Assembly: GCA_030691985.1 (NCBI GenBank)
Contig: JAUYDB010000241.1
Span: 1 to 11,374 of the forward strand
Direction: 5' to 3'
Length of the DNA stretch: 11,374 nucleotides
Source of the DNA: Candidatus Omnitrophota bacterium
GTDB lineage: Bacteria > Omnitrophota > Gorgyraeia > 2-01-FULL-45-10
Shown here: in pieces, positions 1 through 6,535 of the stretch
Layout: each line of letters begins with the position of its first letter
How positions within the stretch are numbered: position 1 is the stretch's first letter
Position numbers and translations under genes: made by a program
Notes under the pieces: model-generated
What the model was told of the DNA's origin: nothing
The model's input: only the letters and a program-made list of their open reading frames with translations
The model's database searches: none

Positions 1-76
1 GCGTTGGGTCAGACCCCTTTTTACTGAACCCCATTTTATGGCATAGCAAGCTGTCTATAAAAAGGGGTCAGACCCC
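1..76. repeat. Palindromic repeat, GGGGTCAGACCCC family, left inverted copy
   Basis: Contains two copies of the core palindrome: 6-17 (lacking its first G) and 64-76 (complete). Bases 1-23 are an exact inverted match to 1016-1038. Bases 29-76 match, in inverted orientation and with few differences, the inner part of the element at 1057-1103, including GGCATAGCAAGCT. The copy touches the window edge, so it may be incomplete. Such palindromes are typical of REP-like repeats mobilised by Y1-type transposases; no such transposase lies in this window. Confidence 0.8.
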
Positions 77-82
77 TTTTTG

Positions 83-114
83 TCATCGTTTCTTAAAACT
101 TTGATCTATTACAA
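83..114. repeat. Left inner arm of the inverted repeat bounding the two-gene cassette
   Basis: TCATCGTTTCTTA (83-95) and GATCTATTACAA (103-114) are perfect inverted matches of 989-1001 and 973-984. They are separated by 7 bases here and 4 bases in the right arm. The arms face each other across the two small genes. Confidence 0.8.
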
Positions 115-115
115 G

Positions 116-134
116 AAATAGGTGTTGTGTCCCG
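116..134. repeat. Solo copy of the AAATAGGTATTGTGTCCC repeat
   Basis: Reads AAATAGGTGTTGTGTCCCG. It differs by one base from the right arm of the hairpin repeat at 11245-11300. Here it stands alone without an inverted partner, just inside the left cassette arm. Confidence 0.7.
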
Positions 135-172
135 CAGTTTAAGTAAAATATAAAAAAGTAAGATTTAGCCCC

Positions 173-201
173 TTGACAAAATCAATATCAATAGGTATAC
201 T
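173..201 (+). promoter_or_regulatory. Sigma-70 promoter for the two-gene cassette
   Basis: TTGACA (173-178) and TATACT (196-201) are 17 bases apart: a perfect -35, one mismatch in the -10, and the optimal spacer. Transcription should start near 208, giving a leader of about 68 bases before the ATG at 276. It lies inside the inverted-repeat arms, so the cassette carries its own promoter. Confidence 0.8.
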
Positions 202-275
202 TAAAACAAAGAACAGAAGGTTGTTTTTTTAGACTATAACTAAAATGTTTTAAAAAGTTTTTATTGTGGTGTAAT

Positions 276-647
276 ATGAGAGAAGTCATATTCAAGGATC
301 TTACGTCAGTGACTTCAAGAAAAAAAGACATCTTCTTGAAAGAGGTCTTCGAAAAGGATGGTATCCTCACGAGGACCGAAAGAAGATGTTTTTATTTTAT
401 AAAGGATATGGCAAGAATAAGCGATGCAAAGGATATGGGAAAATGGCTCGAACCATATAGCGGCGTTTTACCTATGGCGAAGAGGAACTTTCATGTTATG
501 AAGGAGCACAATGATGGTTTGGGGGTGGATAAGCTGACATGCAAGATAGCAGGGACTTTTTACGCCGTGGTTGACAACACGATATATACGATAGGGTTTC
601 TTCATTCGTTTAAGGCGAATTTTATGAAAGCGGGACGGGCTGAGTGA
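276..647 (+). CDS. Hypothetical protein, 123 aa, first gene of the repeat-bounded cassette
   Basis: I do not recognise the family and assign no function. The ATG at 276 (MREVIFKDLTS) is preferred over an in-frame TTG at 264, which would add only MWCN. Neither has a clear Shine-Dalgarno sequence. The first half is charged and probably helical, with KKDIFLKEVFEKDG and a Lys/Arg-rich stretch RTERRCFYFIKD at about 32-43. The second half alternates hydrophobic and polar residues (KLTCKIAGTFYAVVDNTIYT, about 87-106), which suggests a small beta-sheet ending in GFLHSFKANF. There is no signal peptide or membrane segment, so a soluble cytosolic protein is likely. A strong promoter lies upstream, and a second small gene with a strong ribosome binding site follows 60 bases downstream, then a terminator. 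The ordinary codon use and clean promoter-to-terminator setting argue that it is a real gene. Confidence 0.7.
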   Translation: MREVIFKDLTSVTSRKKDIFLKEVFEKDGILTRTERRCFYFIKDMARISDAKDMGKWLEPYSGVLPMAKRNFHVMKEHNDGLGVDKLTCKIAGTFYAVVDNTIYTIGFLHSFKANFMKAGRAE

Positions 648-664
648 CATGACGATAGCCGAAA

Positions 665-690
665 ACCGATAACCGAACACCGATAACCGA
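665..690. repeat. Two direct copies of ACCGATAACCGA
   Basis: The 12-mer occurs exactly at 665-676 and 679-690, a 14-base period, with a diverged unit just upstream (GCCGAAAACCGA, 658-669, overlapping). It fills most of the gap between the two small genes and ends three bases before the AAAGGAGG ribosome binding site of the second gene. Confidence 0.75.
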
Positions 691-707
691 TTAAAGGAGG
701 GTTGATT

Positions 708-866
708 ATGCCGTACATAACCACAAGAAGGCTGTATAATGTAATTGGTAAGAAGGTATCGAGATATTTTAACTGCAAAAAGGCAAGGAGGCTGTATAAC
801 GAGATAAACAGGGATATGATCTTTTTTGAGACAAGATTAATAAAATCCCGGCTGCATCACGCATAA
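708..866 (+). CDS. Small basic hypothetical protein, 52 aa
   Basis: An ATG ORF of 53 codons ending in TAA at 864-866. AAAGGAGG (693-700) sits 7 bases before the ATG, one of the best ribosome binding sites in the window, which is why I accept so short a gene. The product begins MPYITTRRLYNVIGKK. It is rich in Arg and Lys, with about 13 basic residues against 4 acidic ones, suggesting contact with nucleic acid or with a partner protein. It has an internal duplication: RRLYN occurs at residues 7-11 and 27-31, encoded by GGCTGTATAA exactly 60 bases apart. No signal peptide or membrane helix is seen. It is probably co-transcribed with the 123-aa gene upstream and precedes the terminator at 925-974. 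I do not recognise the family; a link to the upstream protein is inferred only from position. Confidence 0.6.
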   Translation: MPYITTRRLYNVIGKKVSRYFNCKKARRLYNEINRDMIFFETRLIKSRLHHA

Positions 867-871
867 TACGC

Positions 872-917
872 CCCGCGGCTTTCCCGAAAGAGTTTCCGGG
901 AAAAGCGAGCGGGTTTT
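872..917 (+). terminator. GC-rich hairpin with short T tail, possible weak terminator
   Basis: CCCGC (872-876) pairs with GCGGG (909-913). Inside that, GCTTTCCCG (878-886) pairs with CGGGAAAAGC (897-906) with one bulged A. Only TTTT follows (914-917), so it may slow polymerase or protect the 3' end, while the stronger terminator lies 8 bases further on. Confidence 0.5.
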
Positions 918-924
918 ACAGAAT

Positions 925-974
925 AGGTTCTTAAGCAAAAAGGAGGTTTTTGAAGCTTAGGAACCTCTTTTTTT
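925..974 (+). terminator. Rho-independent terminator of the cassette, with an alternative fold
   Basis: AGGTTCTTAAGC (925-936) pairs with GCTTAGGAACCT (955-966), 11 of 12 positions plus a wobble, and a run of seven T follows at 968-974. A competing helix is also possible: AAAAAGGAGGTT (937-948) with 962-973, about 12 pairs. The T run abuts the right inverted-repeat arm. Confidence 0.75.
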
Positions 975-1001
975 GTAATAGATCGTTGTAAGAAACGATG
1001 A
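973..1001. repeat. Right inner arm of the inverted repeat bounding the cassette
   Basis: TTGTAATAGATC (973-984) and TAAGAAACGATGA (989-1001) are exact inverted matches of 103-114 and 83-95. The 858 bases between the arms hold the promoter, both small genes and the terminator. Confidence 0.8.
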
Positions 1002-1021
1002 TAATAAGGGGTCTATAAAAA

Positions 1022-1146
1022 GGGGTCTGACCCAACGCGTCTATTAAGCCGTGAATGGGTCTGACCCCTTTTTATAGATAGCTTGCTATGCCAAAAAATG
1101 GGGTCAGACCCCTTCAATGAGCAATAGACGCGTTGGGTCAGACCCC
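1022..1146. repeat. Palindromic repeat, GGGGTCTGACCCC family, complete copy
   Basis: Bases 1022-1045 and 1123-1146 form a perfect 24-bp terminal inverted repeat. Inside it a second pair, 1057-1068 and 1100-1112, gives a nested hairpin around TATAGATAGCTTGCTATG. It contains four of the six core palindromes in the window. The order, read outward from the cassette, mirrors 1-76. The 24-bp terminal repeat suggests a non-autonomous mobile element that needs an enzyme encoded elsewhere. Confidence 0.8.
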
Positions 1147-1194
1147 ATTTTCTTATAGAACTGAACTGTTACCTTTTTTTGCATGCGGCCACTC

Positions 1195-1223
1195 TTGACT
1201 TGCCTGTAATCCTGTGATATAAT
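1195..1223 (+). promoter_or_regulatory. Extended -10 sigma-70 promoter for smc
   Basis: TTGACT (1195-1200) and a perfect TATAAT (1218-1223) are 17 bases apart, with TG at 1215-1216 giving an extended -10. The start would be near 1230, leaving an AT-rich leader of about 78 bases. It lies 49 bases beyond the palindromic repeat. Confidence 0.75.
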
Positions 1224-1307
1224 TGCTTACAGAATTGTTTTCGTTTAACTAATTTATATGTGGCAGGTTATTTTATGCCCAATTTGTATATACTATCATA
1301 AAATATT

Positions 1308-4300
1308 ATGTATTTTAAATACCTTGAGCTCATGGGTTTTAAGTCATTTGCCGAAAAGACCAAATTGAATTTCGAGCCTGGCGTTACAGCGGTGGTCGGG
1401 CCTAACGGCTGCGGCAAATCCAATATTGCCGACGGCATCAGGTGGGTCCTCGGGGAACAATCCGCAAAAACCCTTCGCGCGTCCAACATGCAGGACGTGA
1501 TATTTAACGGCACCGATACGAAAGAGCCGATAAATTTCGCCGAAGTATCTCTCACATTTTCCAACGAAAAAAGAGTTCTTCCTATTGATTACGATGAAGT
1601 TACGATAACCCGCAGGGTATTCCGCACGGGTGAGACCGAATATCTCCTGAATAAGACTCCGGTAAGGCTTAAAGATATATCCGAGCTTTTAATGGGAACC
1701 GGTATCGGCGCGGAAAGTTACTCCATCATCGAGCAGGGGAAGATGGATCTCATCTTGAGCTCTAAACCCGAAGACAGGCGCTTTGTCTTCGAGGAAGCCA
1801 GCGGTATCACAAAATATAAGTCGAAGAAGAAAGAGGCGCTGAGGAAGCTTGAACAGACAGAGCAAAACCTCCTGCGTATAAACGATATCATACAGGAAGT
1901 CAAACGTCAGATTGCCTCCATAGAAAGACAGGCGAGAAAGGCCGAGAAATACAAGGCAGATTTTGATAGATTAAAGGATGTGGAAATAAAGGTATCATAT
2001 TATGATTATATGATTATCAAGACGCAGGAGGCGACATGCGCCGCTGAAAAGAGCGACATCAGCTCGTGCGAGAAGGACGCGGATGCCCAGATACGATCGG
2101 GGTCCGAAAAGATTTACGGCTACAGGCAGTCTATGGATGAAATGAATCAAAAGATATCCGACCTGCGGAATAAAAACACCGAACAGTCCGGCTTGCTCGA
2201 CATGAATACCCATAAGATCGATATAAATAAGGAGCGCATAGAAGAGAATAGGTCGATACAGGATGGGCTAAGGAAAGAGATTGCCTCCGCAGGGGAGAAG
2301 ATCATGGGCGCAAAGGCGCTTGTAGAGAAGCTGAAAGAGGGCCTTGCCAGGGTGAGCGGTGAGCGGGTTTCCAAGCACAAATCTCTGGAGGAAAAAGAGA
2401 TCCTTCTGAAAACAATCGCGAACGAGACGGAGGCAATCGAGGCCGGCATAAAGACGTGCAAGGTCCGGGCAGTGGACTACCTCGCGAAGGAGACACGATT
2501 AAAAAACGAACTCATAAAGATAGGCGCCGATGTGCAGAACAGGCGCGCCCGTAAGCGCCGTCTCGATATCGAAAAGGATAAGGTTGGCGCGGAACTTGAA
2601 TCGCTTGAAGGAGCGCTGACGGATGTCATCAGGGAGTTTGAGGAGATCGAAAAGAGGGTGTTGTCATTAAGGATGGATTTGGATTCAAATAAAGGCCGGT
2701 ATGAAGACGCGCTTTCCGGACAGAAGGTTCTTGAAGAGGAGATTGCCAGGGAGGGGAATAGAATAACCGCGGCGAAATCCAAGATAGAGATCCTTGAGGA
2801 CAGCCTCAAGACCCACGAGGGTTTTAAAAATAGCGTCAGAAACATACTTACCGGGATATCGGAAAGGAAAGAAAACTCTTTAAGCGGTATACGCGGTGTG
2901 CTGGCCGATATAATTAAAGTTGAAAGAGGATATGAGGAAGCCGTCAGCGCTTTTCTGGGTGATGACGCCGAGATAATCATAGTTGATACTGACGAAGGCG
3001 TGGAAACGGCGATAGAGTATCTGCGTTTACATGGGCTCGGCAAGGCGAGCTTCATCTCTATAGAGACTCTTAAGAATCAAAACCGCGTCTGCAGGCAAGA
3101 GGTACCGCAAGAGGGCAAAACGCCGCTTAAAAATTTTGTAAAAGTCGATCCGGCGTATGAAGATGTCCGCGGGCACTTTTTTGCTGACGCCTATTTGGCG
3201 GAGTCCGCGAAAGCAATATTCAATAATCTTCGCTCTTCAGGCGCGGTAAGGCTTGTGACAAAATCCGGGTATACGTTTGACAATTGTAAAGTATCAGGCG
3301 GGAGCGCCTCTCTCGCGGTCGAGTCGCTTCTCGTTGGGCGCAGGGAAAGATTAGAGGATTTGAAAGCGGAGACTATAGATAAGGAACAGAATATGGCGTC
3401 TCTTGAGTCAGTTAAATCCCAAAAGGCCGGGGCGGCCGCATTGCTAAAGCAGCAAATCACCGCCCTGGAGGAAGGCCTTCATGCGCAGGAGATAATCGTT
3501 TCGAATATAAAGGCCAAGAAGGACGGCCTGGAAGGGGCAGTAAAGAAACTTAAGGAAGAGAGAGAGCTTTTGACGCTTGAGCTTGACGAGGTCGATCAGG
3601 CCATCGATGAATTGACTAAGAAGGGCGAATCCTTTAACGCGGAACTTAACAATATTGAGAAGGAGAAGGCCGCTTCACAGGCCTTTATGGATGAATCGCA
3701 GGTTTCGATTTCTAAAAAAAGGGAAGACAGGGAGATCCTGGCTTTAGAGATGGCTACCCTGAAGACAGAGCTTGTCTCTTTCGAGAAAGAAGAAGAAGGC
3801 ACAAGGAATAGCATGAAGCAGGAGGCCTCTCTTCTGTTCGAGCTTGAGGATACCCTCTATTCAAAAGAAAGCATGTTGAAAGAATCAGAGGATAAGGTAA
3901 AGTTTCTTGAGGAAGAAAGCGTCAAATTGGCCGCGGAGAACGAGGTGATAAAAGCGGATCTTGAGACTAACGTAGAAAAGGCCTGTATCATGGAAAAGGC
4001 CAGGTCCGATTGCCTCGGCAGGCTGGGCGCGGACGAGGCATGCCTCAAAGAGAAGGAGATGGAGATAGAGCGCTTAAGAAATCAGGCCAGAGACCTTGAC
4101 GTTAAGCTGACAGAGTTTAATTACAGGAAGACGAACTTGCGCGATAGGATATTCCAGGCGTATAAGGTAGATTTTGAAAACACTCATTGCGAGAGCGAGG
4201 AGCCCATGGATTGGGACGCGCTGCGGACGCAGGTTGCCGAACTCAAAGACAGGATTGATAAGATGGGGCCGGTGAATCTGGTAGCCATAGAAGAACATAA

Positions 4301-4919
4301 GGAGCTGGAGGAACGCCGCGCGTTCTTAACGCATCAAGAGGAGGACCTTGTCAACGCGAAAGATTCGCTCCTGAAGGCTATTCAGAAGATAAATAAGACA
4401 ACCAAAGAATTATTCCTGGATACCTTCCAGAAGATACAGCTTGAATTCAAGAATTTCTTCAGAATGTTATTCGGCGGAGGCCAGGCGGAACTGGTCTTGA
4501 TAGACGAACACGACGTATTGGAATCCGGCATCGAGATAATAGTGCGGCCTCCGGGCAAAAAACTTCAGAATATCATGCTCTTGTCGGGAGGAGAGAAGGC
4601 GATGACCGCCATAGCGCTTCTCTTTGCCATATTCAAGGTCAGGCCCAGCCCGTTCTGTGTCCTCGACGAAATTGACGCGCCCCTTGACGAATCGAACGTG
4701 CTGAGATTCTCCAATGTGTTGAAGGATTTCCTGAAGATCTCCCAGTTCATAATCATCACCCATAATAAGCGCACGATAGAGCTTGCCGATGTTATGTATG
4801 GCATAACTATGCAGGAGAGGGGAGTCTCTAAAATAGTTTCGGTGAAATTCCTGGATGAGAATAAGAACGTGGAATCGAAAGAGAAGGAGAGCGTTTTAAC
4901 TGCTTCGCCAGCCAGCTAG
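1308..4919 (+). CDS. smc: Chromosome segregation ATPase SMC, 1203 aa
   Basis: SMC dimerises, binds ATP and, with ScpA and ScpB, condenses and segregates the nucleoid. The N-terminus MYFKYLELMGFKSFAEKT is the canonical bacterial SMC start, which fixes the ATG at 1308 although no Shine-Dalgarno sequence is visible. Walker A is GPNGCGKSN at 31-39. A long coiled coil follows, rich in Glu, Lys and Leu (about 165-510). The hinge domain lies at about 520-680 (it includes GIRGVLADIIKVERGYEEAV), followed by the returning coiled coil (about 690-1020). The C-terminal head holds the ABC signature LSGGEKAM from 1092, Walker B FCVLDEIDAP at 1116-1125, the D-loop PLDESN, and IIITHNKRTIE as the switch region. 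The length is normal for the family and all catalytic motifs are intact. It appears to be monocistronic, with its own promoter. scpA and scpB are not in the window. Its stop codon overlaps that of the convergent diguanylate cyclase gene. Confidence 0.97.
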   Translation: MYFKYLELMGFKSFAEKTKLNFEPGVTAVVGPNGCGKSNIADGIRWVLGEQSAKTLRASNMQDVIFNGTDTKEPINFAEVSLTFSNEKRVLPIDYDEVTITRRVFRTGETEYLLNKTPVRLKDISELLMGTGIGAESYSIIEQGKMDLILSSKPEDRRFVFEEASGITKYKSKKKEALRKLEQTEQNLLRINDIIQEVKRQIASIERQARKAEKYKADFDRLKDVEIKVSYYDYMIIKTQEATCAAEKSDISSCEKDADAQIRSGSEKIYGYRQSMDEMNQKISDLRNKNTEQSGLLDMNTHKIDINKERIEENRSIQDGLRKEIASAGEKIMGAKALVEKLKEGLARVSGERVSKHKSLEEKEILLKTIANETEAIEAGIKTCKVRAVDYLAKETRLKNELIKIGADVQNRRARKRRLDIEKDKVGAELESLEGALTDVIREFEEIEKRVLSLRMDLDSNKGRYEDALSGQKVLEEEIAREGNRITAAKSKIEILEDSLKTHEGFKNSVRNILTGISERKENSLSGIRGVLADIIKVERGYEEAVSAFLGDDAEIIIVDTDEGVETAIEYLRLHGLGKASFISIETLKNQNRVCRQEVPQEGKTPLKNFVKVDPAYEDVRGHFFADAYLAESAKAIFNNLRSSGAVRLVTKSGYTFDNCKVSGGSASLAVESLLVGRRERLEDLKAETIDKEQNMASLESVKSQKAGAAALLKQQITALEEGLHAQEIIVSNIKAKKDGLEGAVKKLKEERELLTLELDEVDQAIDELTKKGESFNAELNNIEKEKAASQAFMDESQVSISKKREDREILALEMATLKTELVSFEKEEEGTRNSMKQEASLLFELEDTLYSKESMLKESEDKVKFLEEESVKLAAENEVIKADLETNVEKACIMEKARSDCLGRLGADEACLKEKEMEIERLRNQARDLDVKLTEFNYRKTNLRDRIFQAYKVDFENTHCESEEPMDWDALRTQVAELKDRIDKMGPVNLVAIEEHKELEERRAFLTHQEEDLVNAKDSLLKAIQKINKTTKELFLDTFQKIQLEFKNFFRMLFGGGQAELVLIDEHDVLESGIEIIVRPPGKKLQNIMLLSGGEKAMTAIALLFAIFKVRPSPFCVLDEIDAPLDESNVLRFSNVLKDFLKISQFIIITHNKRTIELADVMYGITMQERGVSKIVSVKFLDENKNVESKEKESVLTASPAS

Positions 4920-6112
4920 TGTTTTCCATCCTCCATTGCCCTTGAGTAAAGGCAGGTCCTGTTTTTACCGGCGCGTTTTGCCTCGTATAAGCTGAGATCA
5001 GCGCGCGAAATCAATTCGTCTTTCGTGTTGGCGTCTTCCGGATATGCCGCTATCCCGCAGCTTATAGTCAGGCGGTTTTCCACGGAAGAGAGATCGCGCT
5101 CAGTGTATAATTTTTCGACTTCACTGCGCAGCCGCTCGGCGAAAAGCCTGGAGTTCTCTTTAGGCGTATTCGGCATCACTATGGCGAATTCTTCGCCGCC
5201 GTATCTTGCTACGATATCGAACTTTCTCGATTTACTCTGTAAGACAAAAGCTATCTGCTTTAAGGCCTCGTCGCCTTTTATGTGGCCGAAGGTATCATTG
5301 TAAAGCTTAAAATTATCGACGTCAACCATTACAAGGCTGACATTTGCCTCGCTGATCTTAGACCTCTCTACCTCCAAAGACAGATGCTGTTGAAATTTTC
5401 CGTAATTCCACAGTTTGGTGAGCCAGTCTATATTAGACAGATATACCGTCTCCTCGTATAACCGCGAATTCTCGATGGCAAGGCCCGCATGATTCGCGAA
5501 CATCGTCAGCATCTTGACGTCCGATTTGGTGATCGGCTTTTTATTGAAGATATTGTCGACAAGTATCGCGCCAAGCACCTTATCCTTTGCTTTCAGGGGA
5601 ACCGTAACAAAAAAATCTGTGCTGAGCGTCCGCTGTATTTCCTTGTCCACCATGGACCTGGCTTCCGTTGTAGTTATTTCGAATGGCATGCCTTCAAGTA
5701 TGGTGAGGGCGAGTATTCCCATATCCTCCCTAAGCGGGATTTTAATGCCTTTCAGGATGCTGTTAAGCCTTGATTCAGGATCCTTTTTGAAGCTATCGTA
5801 CGAGGCTATGAAGTCATCCAGCGTTTTCTTGCTCTGCGATATCGCGTGCCAGATCTTTCCAGCCTCCTCGGCCGTGTGCGGCCCAATCCCCATAACGCCC
5901 TCCAGGACGCCTTCTTTATCGTTTACCAGGAAGAGCATCGCGCGGTTAAAGCCTAGGCCTTCGTGCGAAGTCAGGGCCGTCAGGATTATGTAAAGGATCT
6001 GATCCAGCTTCAGGGTAGTCCTTATCGCATTCGAAATTTCGTAGAGAAGCGAAAATTCCCAACTTAGCCTTTCGAACTCGTGCCTCAGATTTTTTTCTTT
6101 ATCCCGTTCCAT
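4916..6112 (-). CDS. GAF-GGDEF diguanylate cyclase, 398 aa
   Basis: Likely makes cyclic di-GMP from two GTP in response to a signal sensed by its GAF domain. A short helical N-terminus leads into a GAF-like domain (about 20-217), seen in LDQILYIILTALTSHEGLGF and VPLKAKDKVLGAILVD. The GGDEF domain spans about 222-390. The active-site loop is GGEEF (305-309), an active variant. Metal ligands are in DVDNFK (264-269) and the family entry motif is DWLTKLWN (229-236). RKFD (296-299) lies exactly five residues before GGEEF and matches the RxxD inhibitory site, so product feedback is expected. No membrane segment or signal peptide is seen, so it should be cytosolic. AGGAG lies 6 bases before the ATG. 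Residues 85-165 are less typical and may be an insertion in the GAF fold. It is transcribed divergently from the riboflavin operon and converges on smc. The ligand is unknown. Confidence 0.93.
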   Translation of the reverse strand: MERDKEKNLRHEFERLSWEFSLLYEISNAIRTTLKLDQILYIILTALTSHEGLGFNRAMLFLVNDKEGVLEGVMGIGPHTAEEAGKIWHAISQSKKTLDDFIASYDSFKKDPESRLNSILKGIKIPLREDMGILALTILEGMPFEITTTEARSMVDKEIQRTLSTDFFVTVPLKAKDKVLGAILVDNIFNKKPITKSDVKMLTMFANHAGLAIENSRLYEETVYLSNIDWLTKLWNYGKFQQHLSLEVERSKISEANVSLVMVDVDNFKLYNDTFGHIKGDEALKQIAFVLQSKSRKFDIVARYGGEEFAIVMPNTPKENSRLFAERLRSEVEKLYTERDLSSVENRLTISCGIAAYPEDANTKDELISRADLSLYEAKRAGKNRTCLYSRAMEDGKH

Positions 6113-6149
6113 CGCTCACTCCTGATACAACCGTTTTATTATCAGTACA

Positions 6150-6179
6150 AGCATATCATAATCATGCCGGATTTTTCAA
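6150..6179 (-). promoter_or_regulatory. Probable promoter of the diguanylate cyclase gene
   Basis: On the minus strand TTGAAA (6174-6179) and TATGCT (6150-6155) are 18 bases apart, with TG one base before the -10 (extended type). Transcription would start near 6143, about 30 bases before the ATG. It lies back to back with the riboflavin promoter at 6201. Confidence 0.5.
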
Positions 6180-6200
6180 TATAAAAAAATATAAAAAATA

Positions 6201-6228
6201 TTGACAAATATGTAGAATCTGCTATCAT
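6201..6228 (+). promoter_or_regulatory. Sigma-70 promoter of the riboflavin operon
   Basis: TTGACA (6201-6206) and TATCAT (6223-6228) are 16 bases apart. The 20 bases just upstream are almost pure A/T, consistent with an UP element. The predicted start, about 6235, coincides with the first base of riboswitch helix P1, so the transcript would begin with the aptamer itself. Confidence 0.7.
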
Positions 6229-6234
6229 ATGACC

Positions 6235-6358
6235 ATCTTCGGGGTGAGGTGAGATTCCTCAGCCGGTGGTCATAGCCCACGAGCGGTGTACCGTACATGG
6301 TGCACGGCAGAGCTTGTGAAATTCAAGCGCCGACCGTAGAGACGGGATAAGAGAAGAT
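6235..6358 (+). ncRNA. FMN riboswitch aptamer (RFN element)
   Basis: Senses flavin mononucleotide and turns down riboflavin synthesis. P1 is ATCTTC (6235-6240) with GAAGAT (6353-6358), perfectly complementary. The conserved blocks follow in order: GGGGTGAGGTGAGATTCCTC (compare the consensus GGGGCAGGGTGAAATTCCC), then AGCCGGTGGTCATAGCCCAC with GAGC. A variable helix follows, then GCTTGTGAAATTCAAGC with GCCGACCGTA, and the closing purine-rich GGGATAAGAGAAGAT. It sits directly before the terminator at 6386-6418 and the ribBA gene, the standard arrangement. Bases 6236-6246 can also pair with the terminator's 5' arm (6387-6397), a plausible antiterminator. Confidence 0.95.
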
Positions 6359-6385
6359 AAACTAGCTGAAAGCTTAAAGATATTC

Positions 6386-6418
6386 ATACCCCGAGGAAGC
6401 TCTCATCGGGGTATTTTT
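6386..6418 (+). terminator. Riboswitch-controlled attenuator terminator
   Basis: ATACCCCGA (6386-6394) pairs perfectly with TCGGGGTAT (6406-6414), followed by a T run (6414-6418). When FMN closes P1, this hairpin is free to form and stop transcription before ribBA. Confidence 0.88.
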
Positions 6419-6430
6419 GTTTCTCAACAT

Positions 6431-6520
6431 CCCCCTCACCTTAATCCTCTCCCCAAAAGGGGAGAGGAGATTATAAAGTAATTCCCTCTCCCCTTCAGGG
6501 GAGAGGGCCAGGGTGAGGGG
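6431..6520. repeat. CCCCCTCACC...GGTGAGGGG repeat with two inner hairpins
   Basis: The outer arms CCCCTCACC (6432-6440) and GGTGAGGGG (6512-6520) pair perfectly. Inside are two perfect 10-bp hairpins: 6445-6454 with 6459-6468 (loop AAAA), and 6484-6493 with 6498-6507 (loop TTCA). Together they form a cross-shaped structure typical of REP/BIME-like elements. Its first 24 bases are identical to 11326-11349. It lies between the attenuator and the ribBA start. Confidence 0.85.
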
Positions 6521-6535
6521 TAAAAACGACGGCAT

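Noticed and set aside
264..275. TTG start extending the 123-aa protein by MWCN
   Set aside because: ATG at 276 gives a more natural N-terminus and no ribosome binding site favours the TTG.
1..1146. CRISPR array
   Set aside because: Repeats are palindromic, few and irregularly spaced, with no uniform spacers and no cas genes.
1275..1301. Eight-codon ORF (MPNLYILS) in the smc leader as a leader peptide
   Set aside because: No convincing ribosome binding site and no attenuator after it; short ATG ORFs are expected by chance in AT-rich DNA.
1718..4804. Many reverse-strand ORFs opposite smc
   Set aside because: Low-complexity Ser/Phe/Leu-rich products typical of the antisense of coiled-coil codons; no start signals; smc fully explains the DNA.
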